Assembly (NCBI GenBank): GCA_002404895.1 | Contig: DHKO01000025.1 | Span: 1 to 55,755 of the forward strand | DNA length: 55,755 bases | Direction: 5' to 3' | DNA from: Treponema sp. UBA4692 | Lineage (GTDB): Bacteria; Spirochaetota; Spirochaetia; Treponematales; Treponemataceae | Part shown: positions 1-7,058 of the stretch, piece after piece | Layout of the letters: each line of letters begins with the position of its first letter | How positions within the stretch are numbered: position 1 is the first letter of the stretch | Position numbers and translations under genes: made by a program | The notes under the pieces: generated by a model | Databases searched by the model: none | Seen by the model: only the letters and a program-made list of their open reading frames with translations | What the model was told of the DNA's origin: nothing

Positions 1-249
1 AGCTTTCATTGCTGCGTTTTCAGCCTGATTTTTAAGAAGAAATTTGGTGTTGTTCCATTAAAAGGAGATTTTTCTTCAATGAATGTGCGGATAGATTCCC
101 TGCTGGAGGATTTTGGATTACAGAACAGAATTTTTTCAGGCGATTTTGAGAAACTGATCGCGCCGGTTGATTTTGAATCGGTGAATAAGCGGCTGGAAGA
201 AGTTAGAGAAAGTTCTTCGTTTGTGGAATGGATAAAATCGAAGAAATAA
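1..249 (+). CDS. Polysaccharide pyruvyl transferase family protein, 3' end
   Basis: The frame is open from the first base of the window and stops with TAA at 247-249, so only the last 82 residues are present. The visible part reads SFHCCVFSLIFKKKFGVVP followed by a segment with NVRIDSLLEDFGLQNR. This matches the SFHG..FSI.F.KPF..VP block and the following R...LL..LGL.(D/N)R block of the polysaccharide pyruvyl transferase family as I remember it. Members add pyruvate ketals to surface sugars or work in related modifications. It fits the downstream glycosyltransferases, so this is probably the tail of a surface-polysaccharide locus. The catalytic N-terminal part lies outside the window. Confidence 0.75.
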   Translation, partial: SFHCCVFSLIFKKKFGVVPLKGDFSSMNVRIDSLLEDFGLQNRIFSGDFEKLIAPVDFESVNKRLEEVRESSSFVEWIKSKK

Positions 250-397
250 AGTGCAGGAGGAAAACTGAAAAGGTAATTTATTTTTGACATTTTGCGTTAT
301 GCAACTGTTTGTTCTTTGACATTTCTATTTTTATGCTTTTGTGAATTGTGGAAAAAAATCTTTTTCTATGTTATATTTTTAGAAACAGGAGGTGCGT

Positions 398-550
398 ATG
401 GCAGCTTTAAAACCAGTTCAGCCTTCAGTTTGTGATGATTCTAGGATTTGGAAAAAAATATGCAGGGCAGTGATGTCTAAGCCTGATCCTAAAAAAGTCG
501 AAGAATTGGAGAAGTTGGCTGAAAAATTCAAGAAGGTCATCAAAAAATGA
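398..550 (+). CDS. Small 50-residue protein coupled to a GNAT gene (antitoxin-like position)
   Basis: ATG at 398 follows a good ribosome site (AGGAGG at 387-392). The 50-codon frame ends at TGA 548-550, and the ATG of the GNAT gene starts at 547, giving an ATGA overlap typical of translational coupling. The protein is basic and ends in a helix rich in Lys and Glu (PKKVEELEKLAEKFKKVIKK). I recognise no domain; it does not look like the ribbon-helix-helix DUF1778 antitoxins that partner TacT-type acetyltransferases. The arrangement of a small upstream ORF overlapping a GNAT gene resembles a toxin-antitoxin pair. That is inference from layout only. Confidence 0.6.
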   Translation: MAALKPVQPSVCDDSRIWKKICRAVMSKPDPKKVEELEKLAEKFKKVIKK

Positions 551-1101
551 TTGATTTGCTTTCTGCTGATTTTTCAGATTATGTGAAAGTGGAAAAACTG
601 TCTGAACAAAATATTCCGGACAGTTTTTCTGCCTCAATTCAAGAATATTCTGATTACTTGCTGAATAGAGCTTTAAAATCACAAGAGTCTATGATTGCGA
701 ACACTTATTTGTTGACAGAAAGTGATTCTGGAAAAGTAATGGCATTCATTTCCTTTGTATGCGATTCTGTCTCATTTACCGTTGATGAAAAATCTGATGT
801 ATCTCTTTCTGATTTCCCTTTTTCAAATTTTCCGGCTCTAAAAGTTGCCCAGCTTGCTGTTTCTGTTGAATTCAAGGAAAAATACAGAAATATCGGTTCT
901 TTTCTGTTGAACTTTGCTAGAATTCAGGCTTTTATGCTAAATGAATTTACAGCCTGCCGTTTTCTGACAGTTGATGCAGATATAGAAAATAATCCGAGCG
1001 TAATAGAGTTTTATAAGAAAAACGGATTTCAAAGATTATCAGATAAAAAATATACAAAGAAAACAAAGATTTGCTGTATGTACAAAGACATTTTGAGTTA
1101 A
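547..1101 (+). CDS. GNAT-family N-acetyltransferase
   Basis: This 184-residue protein has the core GNAT signatures. Motif A spans about residues 98-125, with the acetyl-CoA loop R-N-I-G-S at 114-118. Motif B is near the C-terminus: VIEFYKKNGF at 152-161. The segment LKVAQLAVSVEFKEKYRNIG and the following CRFLTVDA block resemble the compact GNAT group that contains TacT-like tRNA-acetylating toxins, but the N-terminal 90 residues are longer than in those. It is translationally coupled to the 50-residue ORF upstream and followed by a strong terminator, so the two genes make their own unit. Substrate unknown: toxin or ordinary acetyltransferase are both possible. Confidence 0.8.
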   Translation: MIDLLSADFSDYVKVEKLSEQNIPDSFSASIQEYSDYLLNRALKSQESMIANTYLLTESDSGKVMAFISFVCDSVSFTVDEKSDVSLSDFPFSNFPALKVAQLAVSVEFKEKYRNIGSFLLNFARIQAFMLNEFTACRFLTVDADIENNPSVIEFYKKNGFQRLSDKKYTKKTKICCMYKDILS

Positions 1102-1126
1102 TAGTATTTTACAGTAAATTTTTCTG

Positions 1127-1179
1127 AAAATCCCCAAAGCATAAAAATAGAATGTTTTTGTGCTCTGGGGATTTTTTTG
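1127..1179 (+). terminator. Intrinsic terminator after the GNAT gene
   Basis: AATCCCC (1129-1135), followed by AAGCA(T)AAAAA, pairs with TTTTTGTGCT and GGGGATT (1167-1173) around a short loop. The stem runs straight into a T7 tract at 1172-1178. The GGGG arm can alternatively pair with CCCCAG at 1181-1186. Confidence 0.85.
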
Positions 1180-1212
1180 TCCCCAGTGAAATATGTATTT
1201 TGGAGAAAAAAT

Positions 1213-1563
1213 ATGGTAACAGATGGCGGTGAAGATTTTGATTTGACTGATGATTCAAAAATCTTGCGGATAGATTCTCCGCAGGAAAATTTGAGCGGAC
1301 CGTACAATGTGATTTACAAAGATTTGAATGAACGATGGGCAATTGTAACTATTAAATGGGATAAAAAGCCTTGCTTGGGAATCCGCTGGTTCTGGGACGT
1401 AACTGGAATGCCAAACGGACACGGATATTCAACTTGGTTCGTGATTCCTGATGAGATTGCATTTTCAATTTTGAACGGGCTTCCTATAAAGCCTGCAATG
1501 AAACTGAAAGTTCAGGATTTTCTTGCGGGTAAAATCAAAGGAAACGATTTGAAAGAAAAGTGA
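1213..1563 (+). CDS. Hypothetical protein, 116 residues
   Basis: The frame is open from 1177, but that start lies in the T-tract of the upstream terminator. ATG 1213 has GGAGA six bases upstream and is chosen. The protein is soluble, without signal peptide or membrane segment. It has an acidic N-terminus and a well-folded-looking middle with many aromatic residues: RWAIVTIKWDKKPCLGIRWF, then a GMPNGHGYSTWF segment. I cannot assign a family or function. It is the first of three small genes between a terminator and the glycosyltransferases, and may be accessory cargo rather than part of sugar synthesis. Confidence 0.65.
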   Translation: MVTDGGEDFDLTDDSKILRIDSPQENLSGPYNVIYKDLNERWAIVTIKWDKKPCLGIRWFWDVTGMPNGHGYSTWFVIPDEIAFSILNGLPIKPAMKLKVQDFLAGKIKGNDLKEK

Positions 1564-1616
1564 AAAAAAATAGAAAATTACTAAATCTGACAACAATAAA
1601 TTTGGAGGAGAAAATT

Positions 1617-1877
1617 ATGAAACCATTGGAATTTGCTAAGAAATTGAAAGAAGAAATTATAAAATGTTCTTCAAAACAACGTTTGGATTTTATCGTTCAA
1701 AATTTGAAAGATAAAAAGTTATCAGAAAGCCAAATAGAATTTCTTTTTAATTATTGCCATTCAGCAGGGTATGATGAAAAAACTGGTAATTTTATGCTCA
1801 CAGAATCTGATAATAGTGAATTTTTGAAATATGTGAATTATGTTTTTGAGAGGTTGAGAAATGGAAAATCAAACTAG
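1617..1877 (+). CDS. Hypothetical protein, 86 residues
   Basis: ATG 1617 is chosen because GGAGGAG (1604-1610) precedes it; the longer frame from 1560 overlaps the previous stop and lacks a ribosome site. The sequence is all-helical in appearance, starting KPLEFAKKLKEEIIK and ending in a basic RLRNGKSN tail, and has no recognisable domain. Its last 17 bases overlap the next gene, so the two are probably translated together. Confidence 0.6.
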   Translation: MKPLEFAKKLKEEIIKCSSKQRLDFIVQNLKDKKLSESQIEFLFNYCHSAGYDEKTGNFMLTESDNSEFLKYVNYVFERLRNGKSN

Positions 1878-2289
1878 TTATCAATTTTTGTTTGATGGAA
1901 TCACATCGGTTATGGCAATTGTCGCTTTTATATTTAGCTTAATCTCATTTTTAAGAAGCAATGCTTATACAAAGGCACAAGTTGAAATTTCAATAAGAAA
2001 TATGATTTCCGATGCTAAAGAAAAGTTTTATGAATTTTCAAATAATTCAGAAGGTGATAAAAATTCAATACTTTCTAGTGTCTTTGAAGATTATCTCAAT
2101 GCTTATGATGAAGCTTGTGCAAAATATATTGACAATAAAATTGATAAAGTTCGATTTAAGAAAATGTATTTTGACGAAATAAAAAATCTTGTTGAATGCA
2201 AGGATGGAAAAGAAAAAATTGATACGGATACAACAAGGTTTCGTGCAATTAGAAAAGTCTATAACGAATGGAACAATTTGGAAAAATGA
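1861..2289 (+). CDS. Hypothetical single-pass membrane protein, 142 residues
   Basis: It starts inside the end of the preceding gene (17-base overlap). One hydrophobic helix at about residues 14-31 (ITSVMAIVAFIFSLISFL) is followed by a charged cytoplasm-like helical region. No family recognised. A small soluble protein overlapping a small membrane-anchored partner is a layout seen in some TA and phage-defence pairs, but nothing here proves that. The stop overlaps the start of the GT32 gene as ATGA (2286-2289). Confidence 0.6.
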   Translation: MENQTSYQFLFDGITSVMAIVAFIFSLISFLRSNAYTKAQVEISIRNMISDAKEKFYEFSNNSEGDKNSILSSVFEDYLNAYDEACAKYIDNKIDKVRFKKMYFDEIKNLVECKDGKEKIDTDTTRFRAIRKVYNEWNNLEK

Positions 2290-3044
2290 AAAAAAATAGT
2301 AATGAGATTCCAAAAATAATTCATTACTGCTGGTTCGGAAAAAATTCTTTGCCGGAACTTGCTGTAAAATGCATTGCTTCTTGGAAAAAGTATCTTCCCG
2401 ACTATGAAATAAAGGAATGGAATGAAGAAAACTATGATGTCAGAAAAATTCCATATATCGCACAGGCTTATAATGCGAAGAAGTACGCTTTTGTGAGTGA
2501 TTATGCACGCTTTGATATTTTGTATCAGTATGGCGGATTATATTTTGACACAGATGTAGAAGTAATAAAGCCGTTGAATGAAATTTTAAAACGCGGAGCG
2601 TTTGCTGGCGTTGAGAGGGCTGGCTCTCTCAACGCCGGACTTGGCCTTGCAAGTCCGGCGGCGAGTTCTATCTATAAAGAAATTCTTGATTCGTACAAAA
2701 ATAGTTCTTTTATAAAAGATGACGACTCAATGGATTTGACAACTGTTGTAACCCGTGTTTCTGATATTTTCAGAAAGCATGGATTCACAGACAAAAATGA
2801 AATTCAAGAAGTTGATGGAATTATAATTTATCCAACAGAATATTTTTGTCCAAAAGATATTGAAACAGGGAAACTGACTGTTACTAAAAATACAGTTTCA
2901 ATTCATTGGTTTGATGGAAGCTGGGTATCCGGCAAGAGAATAATAAAAATAAAACAGTTTACAAAACGGCTATTAGGCAAAAATCTTACAGAATTAGTAA
3001 AAACTATAATCTTGAATAAAAGAGGAATTCATGACAATCAGTAG
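2286..3044 (+). CDS. Glycosyltransferase with DXD sugar-binding domain (GT32-like)
   Basis: The protein of about 252 residues begins KIIHYCWFG, the standard start of the Gly_transf_sug (DXD) family, and carries the nucleotide-sugar motif GGLYFDTDVEV with DTD at 88-90. SDYARFDILYQYGG before it and HWFDGSW near the end are also typical. It should transfer a sugar from a nucleotide donor to a growing surface polysaccharide in the cytoplasm. ATG 2286 overlaps the previous stop by four bases; a start at 2268 is possible but needs a longer overlap. Odd point: codons 107-125 are encoded by two perfect GC-rich palindromes. The 3' end overlaps the polymerase gene by 14 bases. Confidence 0.88.
   Translation: MKKNSNEIPKIIHYCWFGKNSLPELAVKCIASWKKYLPDYEIKEWNEENYDVRKIPYIAQAYNAKKYAFVSDYARFDILYQYGGLYFDTDVEVIKPLNEILKRGAFAGVERAGSLNAGLGLASPAASSIYKEILDSYKNSSFIKDDDSMDLTTVVTRVSDIFRKHGFTDKNEIQEVDGIIIYPTEYFCPKDIETGKLTVTKNTVSIHWFDGSWVSGKRIIKIKQFTKRLLGKNLTELVKTIILNKRGIHDNQ
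2607..2659 (+). repeat. Two tandem palindromes inside the GT32 coding sequence
   Basis: First hairpin: GGCGTTGAGAG (2607-2617) pairs perfectly with CTCTCAACGCC (2626-2636), loop of 8. Second: GCCGGACTTG (2634-2643) pairs perfectly with CAAGTCCGGC (2650-2659), loop of 6. They share the GCC at 2634-2636. GC content is far above the surrounding gene. The reading frame stays open and the encoded piece sits between the DXD motif and a conserved YKEIL helix. Confidence 0.85.
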
Positions 3045-4071
3045 TTTCAAAAAAAACAGAAGTATTGATTTTCTCCTGTTATTAACGCTCTTTTGTTTTT
3101 TGTGGATTTTGTTTGCTTTTAACACAGAAAATCCGGACAGGGAAAATTACGTAACTTTTTACAAAACATTAAAAAAAATCAGCTATTGGTCTGGGCTTGA
3201 GCCTGGTTTTGTGCTATTTATAAAAATTTGTCACAAATTAAACTTTTCTTATCAGAATTTCCTTACACTTTATTCATTTTTAGGACTGTCTTTTTTATTT
3301 AATTTTATACTTAGATATTCAAAAAAGCCTGTTACTGTCGCAACGCTTTTTGTTTTATATCCGTATTTTTTTCAGATTGTTCAAATAAGATTCTTTTTTG
3401 CGTCTTGTATTTCAATCTGGGGCTTTCATTTTCTGATTGATAAGAAAAAATGGCATAATTTAAAATTCATTTTTACAATTTTATGTGCCTGCCTGTTTCA
3501 TATCAGCTCTCTTATGTATTTTTTATTCTTATTAGGAAATTTTGAATACAGAAAAATCTTAAAAGGTATAGTTTTTATTGTTATTTCGATAATTCTTGTT
3601 GAATTCGTCGGTTTCTCCATTATGAAAAAGTTTATTCCTAAATTAAGCCATTACCTTGAGGAGGGTATTGGAGGAACGCGTTTTGCAACAAAATTCTTTT
3701 TTATTTTTTACTATTTCATAAAAATTCACATCTCTATGTTTCTAAAGAAAAGAATTCCAAAAAAAAATAATTTTTCTGACTTTTCAATAAAAGCGAGCCT
3801 TATATCAGTTTGCTTTTTCCCATTAATTTGTCAGTCAATGGATTTTCAGCGGCTAGAACAAACTTCAATAATACTTTTCTATATCCTTGCCATAAATCAG
3901 TTTTCTTATCGAAAAAATGTTTATAAAAGGAATAGTAATTTTCATCTTGCAGAGTATTACGCTACTATCTTTTACTTGTTTATCACCATTTTTATCTTGG
4001 AATTTGCTTTTTCATTTGAGCAGGTTCGTCAAATATTTTTAAATAATAATTTTTGGAGTGTGATTTTATGA
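3031..4071 (+). CDS. EpsG-family polysaccharide polymerase-like membrane protein
   Basis: This is a 346-residue polytopic membrane protein with about 9-10 hydrophobic segments, beginning at residues 13-29. The early motif NTENPDRENYVTFY, in the first outside loop, is characteristic of the EpsG/Wzy-like family, which polymerises repeat units of exopolysaccharide at the inner membrane. Start at ATG 3031 with AGAGGA just upstream; it overlaps the GT32 gene, and its stop overlaps the next gene's ATG at 4068. Together with the GTs it makes one translationally coupled operon. Polymerases of this type diverge quickly, so the substrate cannot be read from sequence. Confidence 0.75.
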   Translation: MTISSFKKNRSIDFLLLLTLFCFLWILFAFNTENPDRENYVTFYKTLKKISYWSGLEPGFVLFIKICHKLNFSYQNFLTLYSFLGLSFLFNFILRYSKKPVTVATLFVLYPYFFQIVQIRFFFASCISIWGFHFLIDKKKWHNLKFIFTILCACLFHISSLMYFLFLLGNFEYRKILKGIVFIVISIILVEFVGFSIMKKFIPKLSHYLEEGIGGTRFATKFFFIFYYFIKIHISMFLKKRIPKKNNFSDFSIKASLISVCFFPLICQSMDFQRLEQTSIILFYILAINQFSYRKNVYKRNSNFHLAEYYATIFYLFITIFILEFAFSFEQVRQIFLNNNFWSVIL

Positions 4072-5258
4072 AGATAATGATGTTTTTGGAACATAAATTT
4101 TTTAAAGATGAAAATGGAAAATTGTATTCTGAAAAAGTGATTACAGATGAAATACTCGAGCGATATACATCAGTGTTTGGAAATGTAACGATTTGCGCAA
4201 GAGGCTTGACCGAAAAACCGATTAACGGAATTCTACTGGAAAATCCAAGAGTTGATTTTTATCCGCTTCCAAATTTCAGTTTCAAGAAAATTTTCCAAAA
4301 TTTTCTTTTTTTTAAACAAAAAATAAAAAAAACTGCTAGGCAATACGACGGCTTTATAATACGCGCCCCAAGTTCAATTTCTTTGCTTGCTTATTCAGCA
4401 GTAAAGCGAATTTATAAGCCTGTAATGGTCGAGCTTGTTATAGATCCGATTCATTTTTTCTATGAACAAAAAAAATTATTCTATAGAATTTTGAGAAGCG
4501 TTATCGTAAAACATACGCAATCAATGTGCAAAAAAGCCAATGCAGTTTTGTATGTAACAAAGTTCTCTCTTGAAAAGAGATATAAATCAAAAAGTATGCT
4601 GAGTAAAGAGTCTGATACACATTTTCATGTTGCTTGCTCTGATGTTATTTTGAAAAAAGATAATTATTTCTCAGAAATAAAAAAACATAATCCCGGCGAA
4701 CCGTTTCTTATATGCCATACAGGCTGGATGATAGGATATAACAAAGGTCACAAAACAGTTATTAATATTGCAAAAAAGATGAATGAAAACGGAATGGACA
4801 CAAGAGTTTATTTTATTGGCGATGGCGAAAAAAAACGAGAATTTGAGCAGTACGCAGAAATTTCAGGAATTAAAGACAAGGTTGTTTTCTGCGGAAAATT
4901 AAACAGTTCTGAAGAAATGAATTCTGTAATGCGAAATTGCCATTTTTTTTTGTTTCCAAGCATAAATGAAGGTTTGCCGAGAGCTTTATTGGAGGCTATG
5001 GCAAATTCGTTGCCGTGTTCCGCATATGATACGGATGGAATTCCAGAGCTTCTTAAAAAAAAATATTTGGCAGAAATTGGTGATGAAGAAACGCTGTTTA
5101 AAATCGCTGAAAACTTTTATAAAAATGAAGAAAATCGTATAGATTGTGCCAGCGAATGCTATCAAAAAGCATTGGAATACAGTTTTGAAGAATTAAACAA
5201 AAAACGAAGCAAATTTTATAAGAATTTTTTAAGACTAGTAATAAAATCATCAGAATAA
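4068..5258 (+). CDS. Glycosyltransferase family 4 protein
   Basis: The 396-residue protein has the GT-B fold C-terminal half of GT4 enzymes: ICHTGWMIGYNKGHKTVINIAKKM, then VYFIGDGEKKREFEQYA, then the donor-binding block FPSINEGLPRALLEAMANSLPC, the family's E-x7-E region. ATG 4068 is chosen over 4053 because GGAG (4055-4058) sits nine bases ahead. It overlaps the polymerase stop by four bases. It should add a sugar to the lipid-linked repeat unit at the cytoplasmic face; donor and acceptor unknown. Confidence 0.88.
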   Translation: MKIMMFLEHKFFKDENGKLYSEKVITDEILERYTSVFGNVTICARGLTEKPINGILLENPRVDFYPLPNFSFKKIFQNFLFFKQKIKKTARQYDGFIIRAPSSISLLAYSAVKRIYKPVMVELVIDPIHFFYEQKKLFYRILRSVIVKHTQSMCKKANAVLYVTKFSLEKRYKSKSMLSKESDTHFHVACSDVILKKDNYFSEIKKHNPGEPFLICHTGWMIGYNKGHKTVINIAKKMNENGMDTRVYFIGDGEKKREFEQYAEISGIKDKVVFCGKLNSSEEMNSVMRNCHFFLFPSINEGLPRALLEAMANSLPCSAYDTDGIPELLKKKYLAEIGDEETLFKIAENFYKNEENRIDCASECYQKALEYSFEELNKKRSKFYKNFLRLVIKSSE

Positions 5259-5272
5259 AAGGAAGTTAAAAG

Positions 5273-6166
5273 ATGAATGTTTCCGCCGTAATCATAACCT
5301 TCAATCCAAACATAAATGATTTGCAAAAACTTTTGCAAAGTCTTGAGCCACAAGTAGAGAAAATAATAATCGTGGATAACGGCTCTGGAAATACAGATTG
5401 TTTTTCGTTGTTTAAAAATGTTGAACTTATAAAGCTTGGCGAAAATAAGGGAATTGCAGAAGCGACTAATATCGGATTAAAACGTGCAATAGAGATTAAA
5501 GCGGATTTTGCAATTTTAAGTGATCAGGATTCTGTTTATCCTAGTGATTATATTGAGAATTTTTTGAAATTACGGAAGTTTTATTATGAAAAAAATATTG
5601 CTGTTTATGCACCTGTTTTTTATGATAAAGTTTCAAAGTCGATAAAACCTATTTATGTAAAAAAATTTGGATTTATACAAAAACAATCTCAAAAAAATAA
5701 GGAACAATTTGTTTATCAAGCCATTGCTTCTGGTATGATAATTAATATTTCCGCATTGCAGACTGTTGGTTTTATGAATGAAAATTTATTTATCGATTGT
5801 GTAGATTTTGAATGGTGCTGGAAAATTCAATATTGTAGATATAAAATTCTATCTTCAAAAAGTTTAAAATTAATACATTCTCTTGGCGACAAAAATAGCA
5901 AAATTTTGCACAGAAATATTTCAGTCCATTCGCTTCAAAGATATTTTTACATCACAAGAAACACAGCATATCTTAGTTGCCATTGTCCTTACATAGCTTT
6001 AACTGTAAAAATTCAACTTTTTTTTAAGGCTGTTATTTACGTGATTGGATATTCAGCTTTATCAAAAGAACATCTATATACATTTAAGATTTTAATAAGA
6101 GGTTTTTTATATGGAATTAAATCAAAATTAGGAAAAGAAGAAATCTGTAGTAAAAAAACACATTAG
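5273..6166 (+). CDS. Glycosyltransferase family 2 protein, rhamnosyltransferase-like
   Basis: 297 residues with an N-terminal GT2 (GT-A) domain: VSAVIITFNPNINDLQKLL, IIIVDNGSGN, GENKGIAEATNIGL and the metal-binding ILSDQDSVYP (DQD at 84-86). FDCVDFEW-type acidic motifs follow (FIDCVDFEWCW). This order is that of the RfbF/WbbL rhamnosyltransferase group. A hydrophobic stretch near residues 240-262 may anchor the C-terminus. AAAGGAAG precedes ATG 5273, 14 bases after the GT4 gene. It is the last gene of the polysaccharide operon. Confidence 0.85.
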   Translation: MNVSAVIITFNPNINDLQKLLQSLEPQVEKIIIVDNGSGNTDCFSLFKNVELIKLGENKGIAEATNIGLKRAIEIKADFAILSDQDSVYPSDYIENFLKLRKFYYEKNIAVYAPVFYDKVSKSIKPIYVKKFGFIQKQSQKNKEQFVYQAIASGMIINISALQTVGFMNENLFIDCVDFEWCWKIQYCRYKILSSKSLKLIHSLGDKNSKILHRNISVHSLQRYFYITRNTAYLSCHCPYIALTVKIQLFFKAVIYVIGYSALSKEHLYTFKILIRGFLYGIKSKLGKEEICSKKTH

Positions 6167-6185
6167 TCAAAACTGAAATCTTAAT

Positions 6186-6202
6186 TTATTCCACTGGAAT
6201 AA
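6186..6202 (+). terminator. Possible weak terminator after the polysaccharide operon
   Basis: TTATTCCA-C-TGGAATAA is a perfect 8-bp inverted repeat 20 bases after the last glycosyltransferase stop, followed by T-rich sequence. It is AT-rich with almost no loop, so confidence is low. The rest of 6203-6310 holds only a second small hairpin (ATGAAAAA-TG-TTTTTCAT, about 6281-6298) and no gene. Confidence 0.35.
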
Positions 6203-6312
6203 TAATTTATTTCTTTACCTTACGAAATTATTCCTTTACTATAATCTGCTAACGTTGTGGCATAAAAAATTATCCTTGTATGAAAAATGTTTTTCATGCT
6301 AGAATAAACGCT

Positions 6313-6362
6313 TAAAAAAGCAGATGAATCCTGCATTGCGCTATTTGCAAGGCTCATCTGCC
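6313..6362 (-). terminator. Intrinsic terminator of the HU-HIG gene
   Basis: Read on the minus strand, GCAGATGA (6361-6354) pairs with TCATCTGC (6327-6320), with further inner pairing of GCCTTGCA to TGCAGG, and is followed by TTTTTT (6319-6314). It lies 26 bases downstream of the HU-HIG stop codon. Confidence 0.85.
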
Positions 6363-6387
6363 GCAGTTTTACAAGAACGGCTTCGGC

Positions 6388-6807
6388 TTAGCCTTCTGAA
6401 TCTTCGCCGCTGTCCTTCTTGCTTTGAGTTTTGGAAGAGACTTTCTTGTAGGAAGTTGATTTTAGCTTAGACTTGATTTTTACATCAGGTCTGAACAAAA
6501 CTTTTGCCTGCAAGATGTCTTTTTCAGACACATCTTTTTCCAGCGTCTCTCCTTTTGTGTCGAATCCCAGCCTGAAAATTCCAAGCCGCTCTAGCTTAAC
6601 GGTTTCGCCTTCCATCAGATGACGCGGCAAAAGCTCCATCAAGCAGCCAAGAACAGCCCGAATATCAGAAATGTTTACAGAACACGCGAAAGAAATCTCG
6701 CTCGCAAGATTGTCCTCTGTCACCATTCTGCCCCACACCGGCTGAGGATAGAACATCTTCTGAGTTCTGTCCTGCGGATTCGCACGTTCAACAACTGAAT
6801 ATTCCAT
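6388..6807 (-). CDS. HU-HIG type histone-like DNA-binding protein
   Basis: The 139-residue protein begins MEYSVVERANPQDRTQKMFYPQPV and continues with a helical block and VKLERLGIFRLGFDTKGETLEKDV. This is the layout of the HU-HIG subfamily (histone-like DNA-binding proteins common in Bacteroidetes): V..R.NP, a helical dimer domain, then the G..V.L..LG.FR beta arms. The last 35 residues are a low-complexity Lys/Ser/Asp tail beyond the domain. It probably binds and bends chromosomal DNA. It is a single-gene unit with its own promoter, a roughly 100-base leader and a terminator. AAGGAG lies about 11 bases before the ATG. Confidence 0.85.
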   Translation of the reverse strand: MEYSVVERANPQDRTQKMFYPQPVWGRMVTEDNLASEISFACSVNISDIRAVLGCLMELLPRHLMEGETVKLERLGIFRLGFDTKGETLEKDVSEKDILQAKVLFRPDVKIKSKLKSTSYKKVSSKTQSKKDSGEDSEG

Positions 6808-6862
6808 AACCTGTAGATCTCCTTGAAATTTATCACAGTATGTCCGCCTCTAGAAAACGGCT

Positions 6863-6877
6863 CCGCAAGACTTGCGG
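6863..6877 (-). repeat. Small palindrome in the HU-HIG leader
   Basis: CCGCAAG-A-CTTGCGG lies in the 5' untranslated region. On the plus strand it is preceded by ACGGCT, the same prefix that precedes the CCGCC-ATCCGT-GGCGG hairpin at 32988, suggesting membership of the same small palindrome family. Confidence 0.5.
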
Positions 6878-6915
6878 CAAAAGAGCAGCGCGCACTGTTC
6901 TTTTTCACTGAATGC

Positions 6916-6944
6916 AATATAGCACGGAAAAACATTTAAATCAA
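6916..6944 (-). promoter_or_regulatory. Sigma-70-type promoter of the HU-HIG gene
   Basis: On the minus strand TTGATT (6944-6939) and TATATT (6921-6916) are separated by exactly 17 bases. The predicted start is near 6909, about 100 bases before the ATG. Confidence 0.75.
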
Positions 6945-6993
6945 CTTTTAACCTTAATATTTGTGAAAATTTCACTAATTTTAATATTATTTA

Positions 6994-7022
6994 TTGACTA
7001 TAACACAATAAAATTGTATTTT
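6994..7022 (+). promoter_or_regulatory. Promoter of the AAA ATPase gene
   Basis: TTGACT (6994-6999), a 17-base spacer, and TATTTT (7017-7022). The ribosome site GGAGAGGGAAGGA follows 15-25 bases later and the ATG is at 7059. Confidence 0.6.
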
Positions 7023-7058
7023 TATAAAACATAAGGGCGGAGAGGGAAGGAATTTGAT

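Noticed and set aside
284..321. Two TTGACA boxes as promoters for the 398 gene
   Set aside because: Neither has an acceptable -10 box at 16-18 bases; the promoter remains unassigned.
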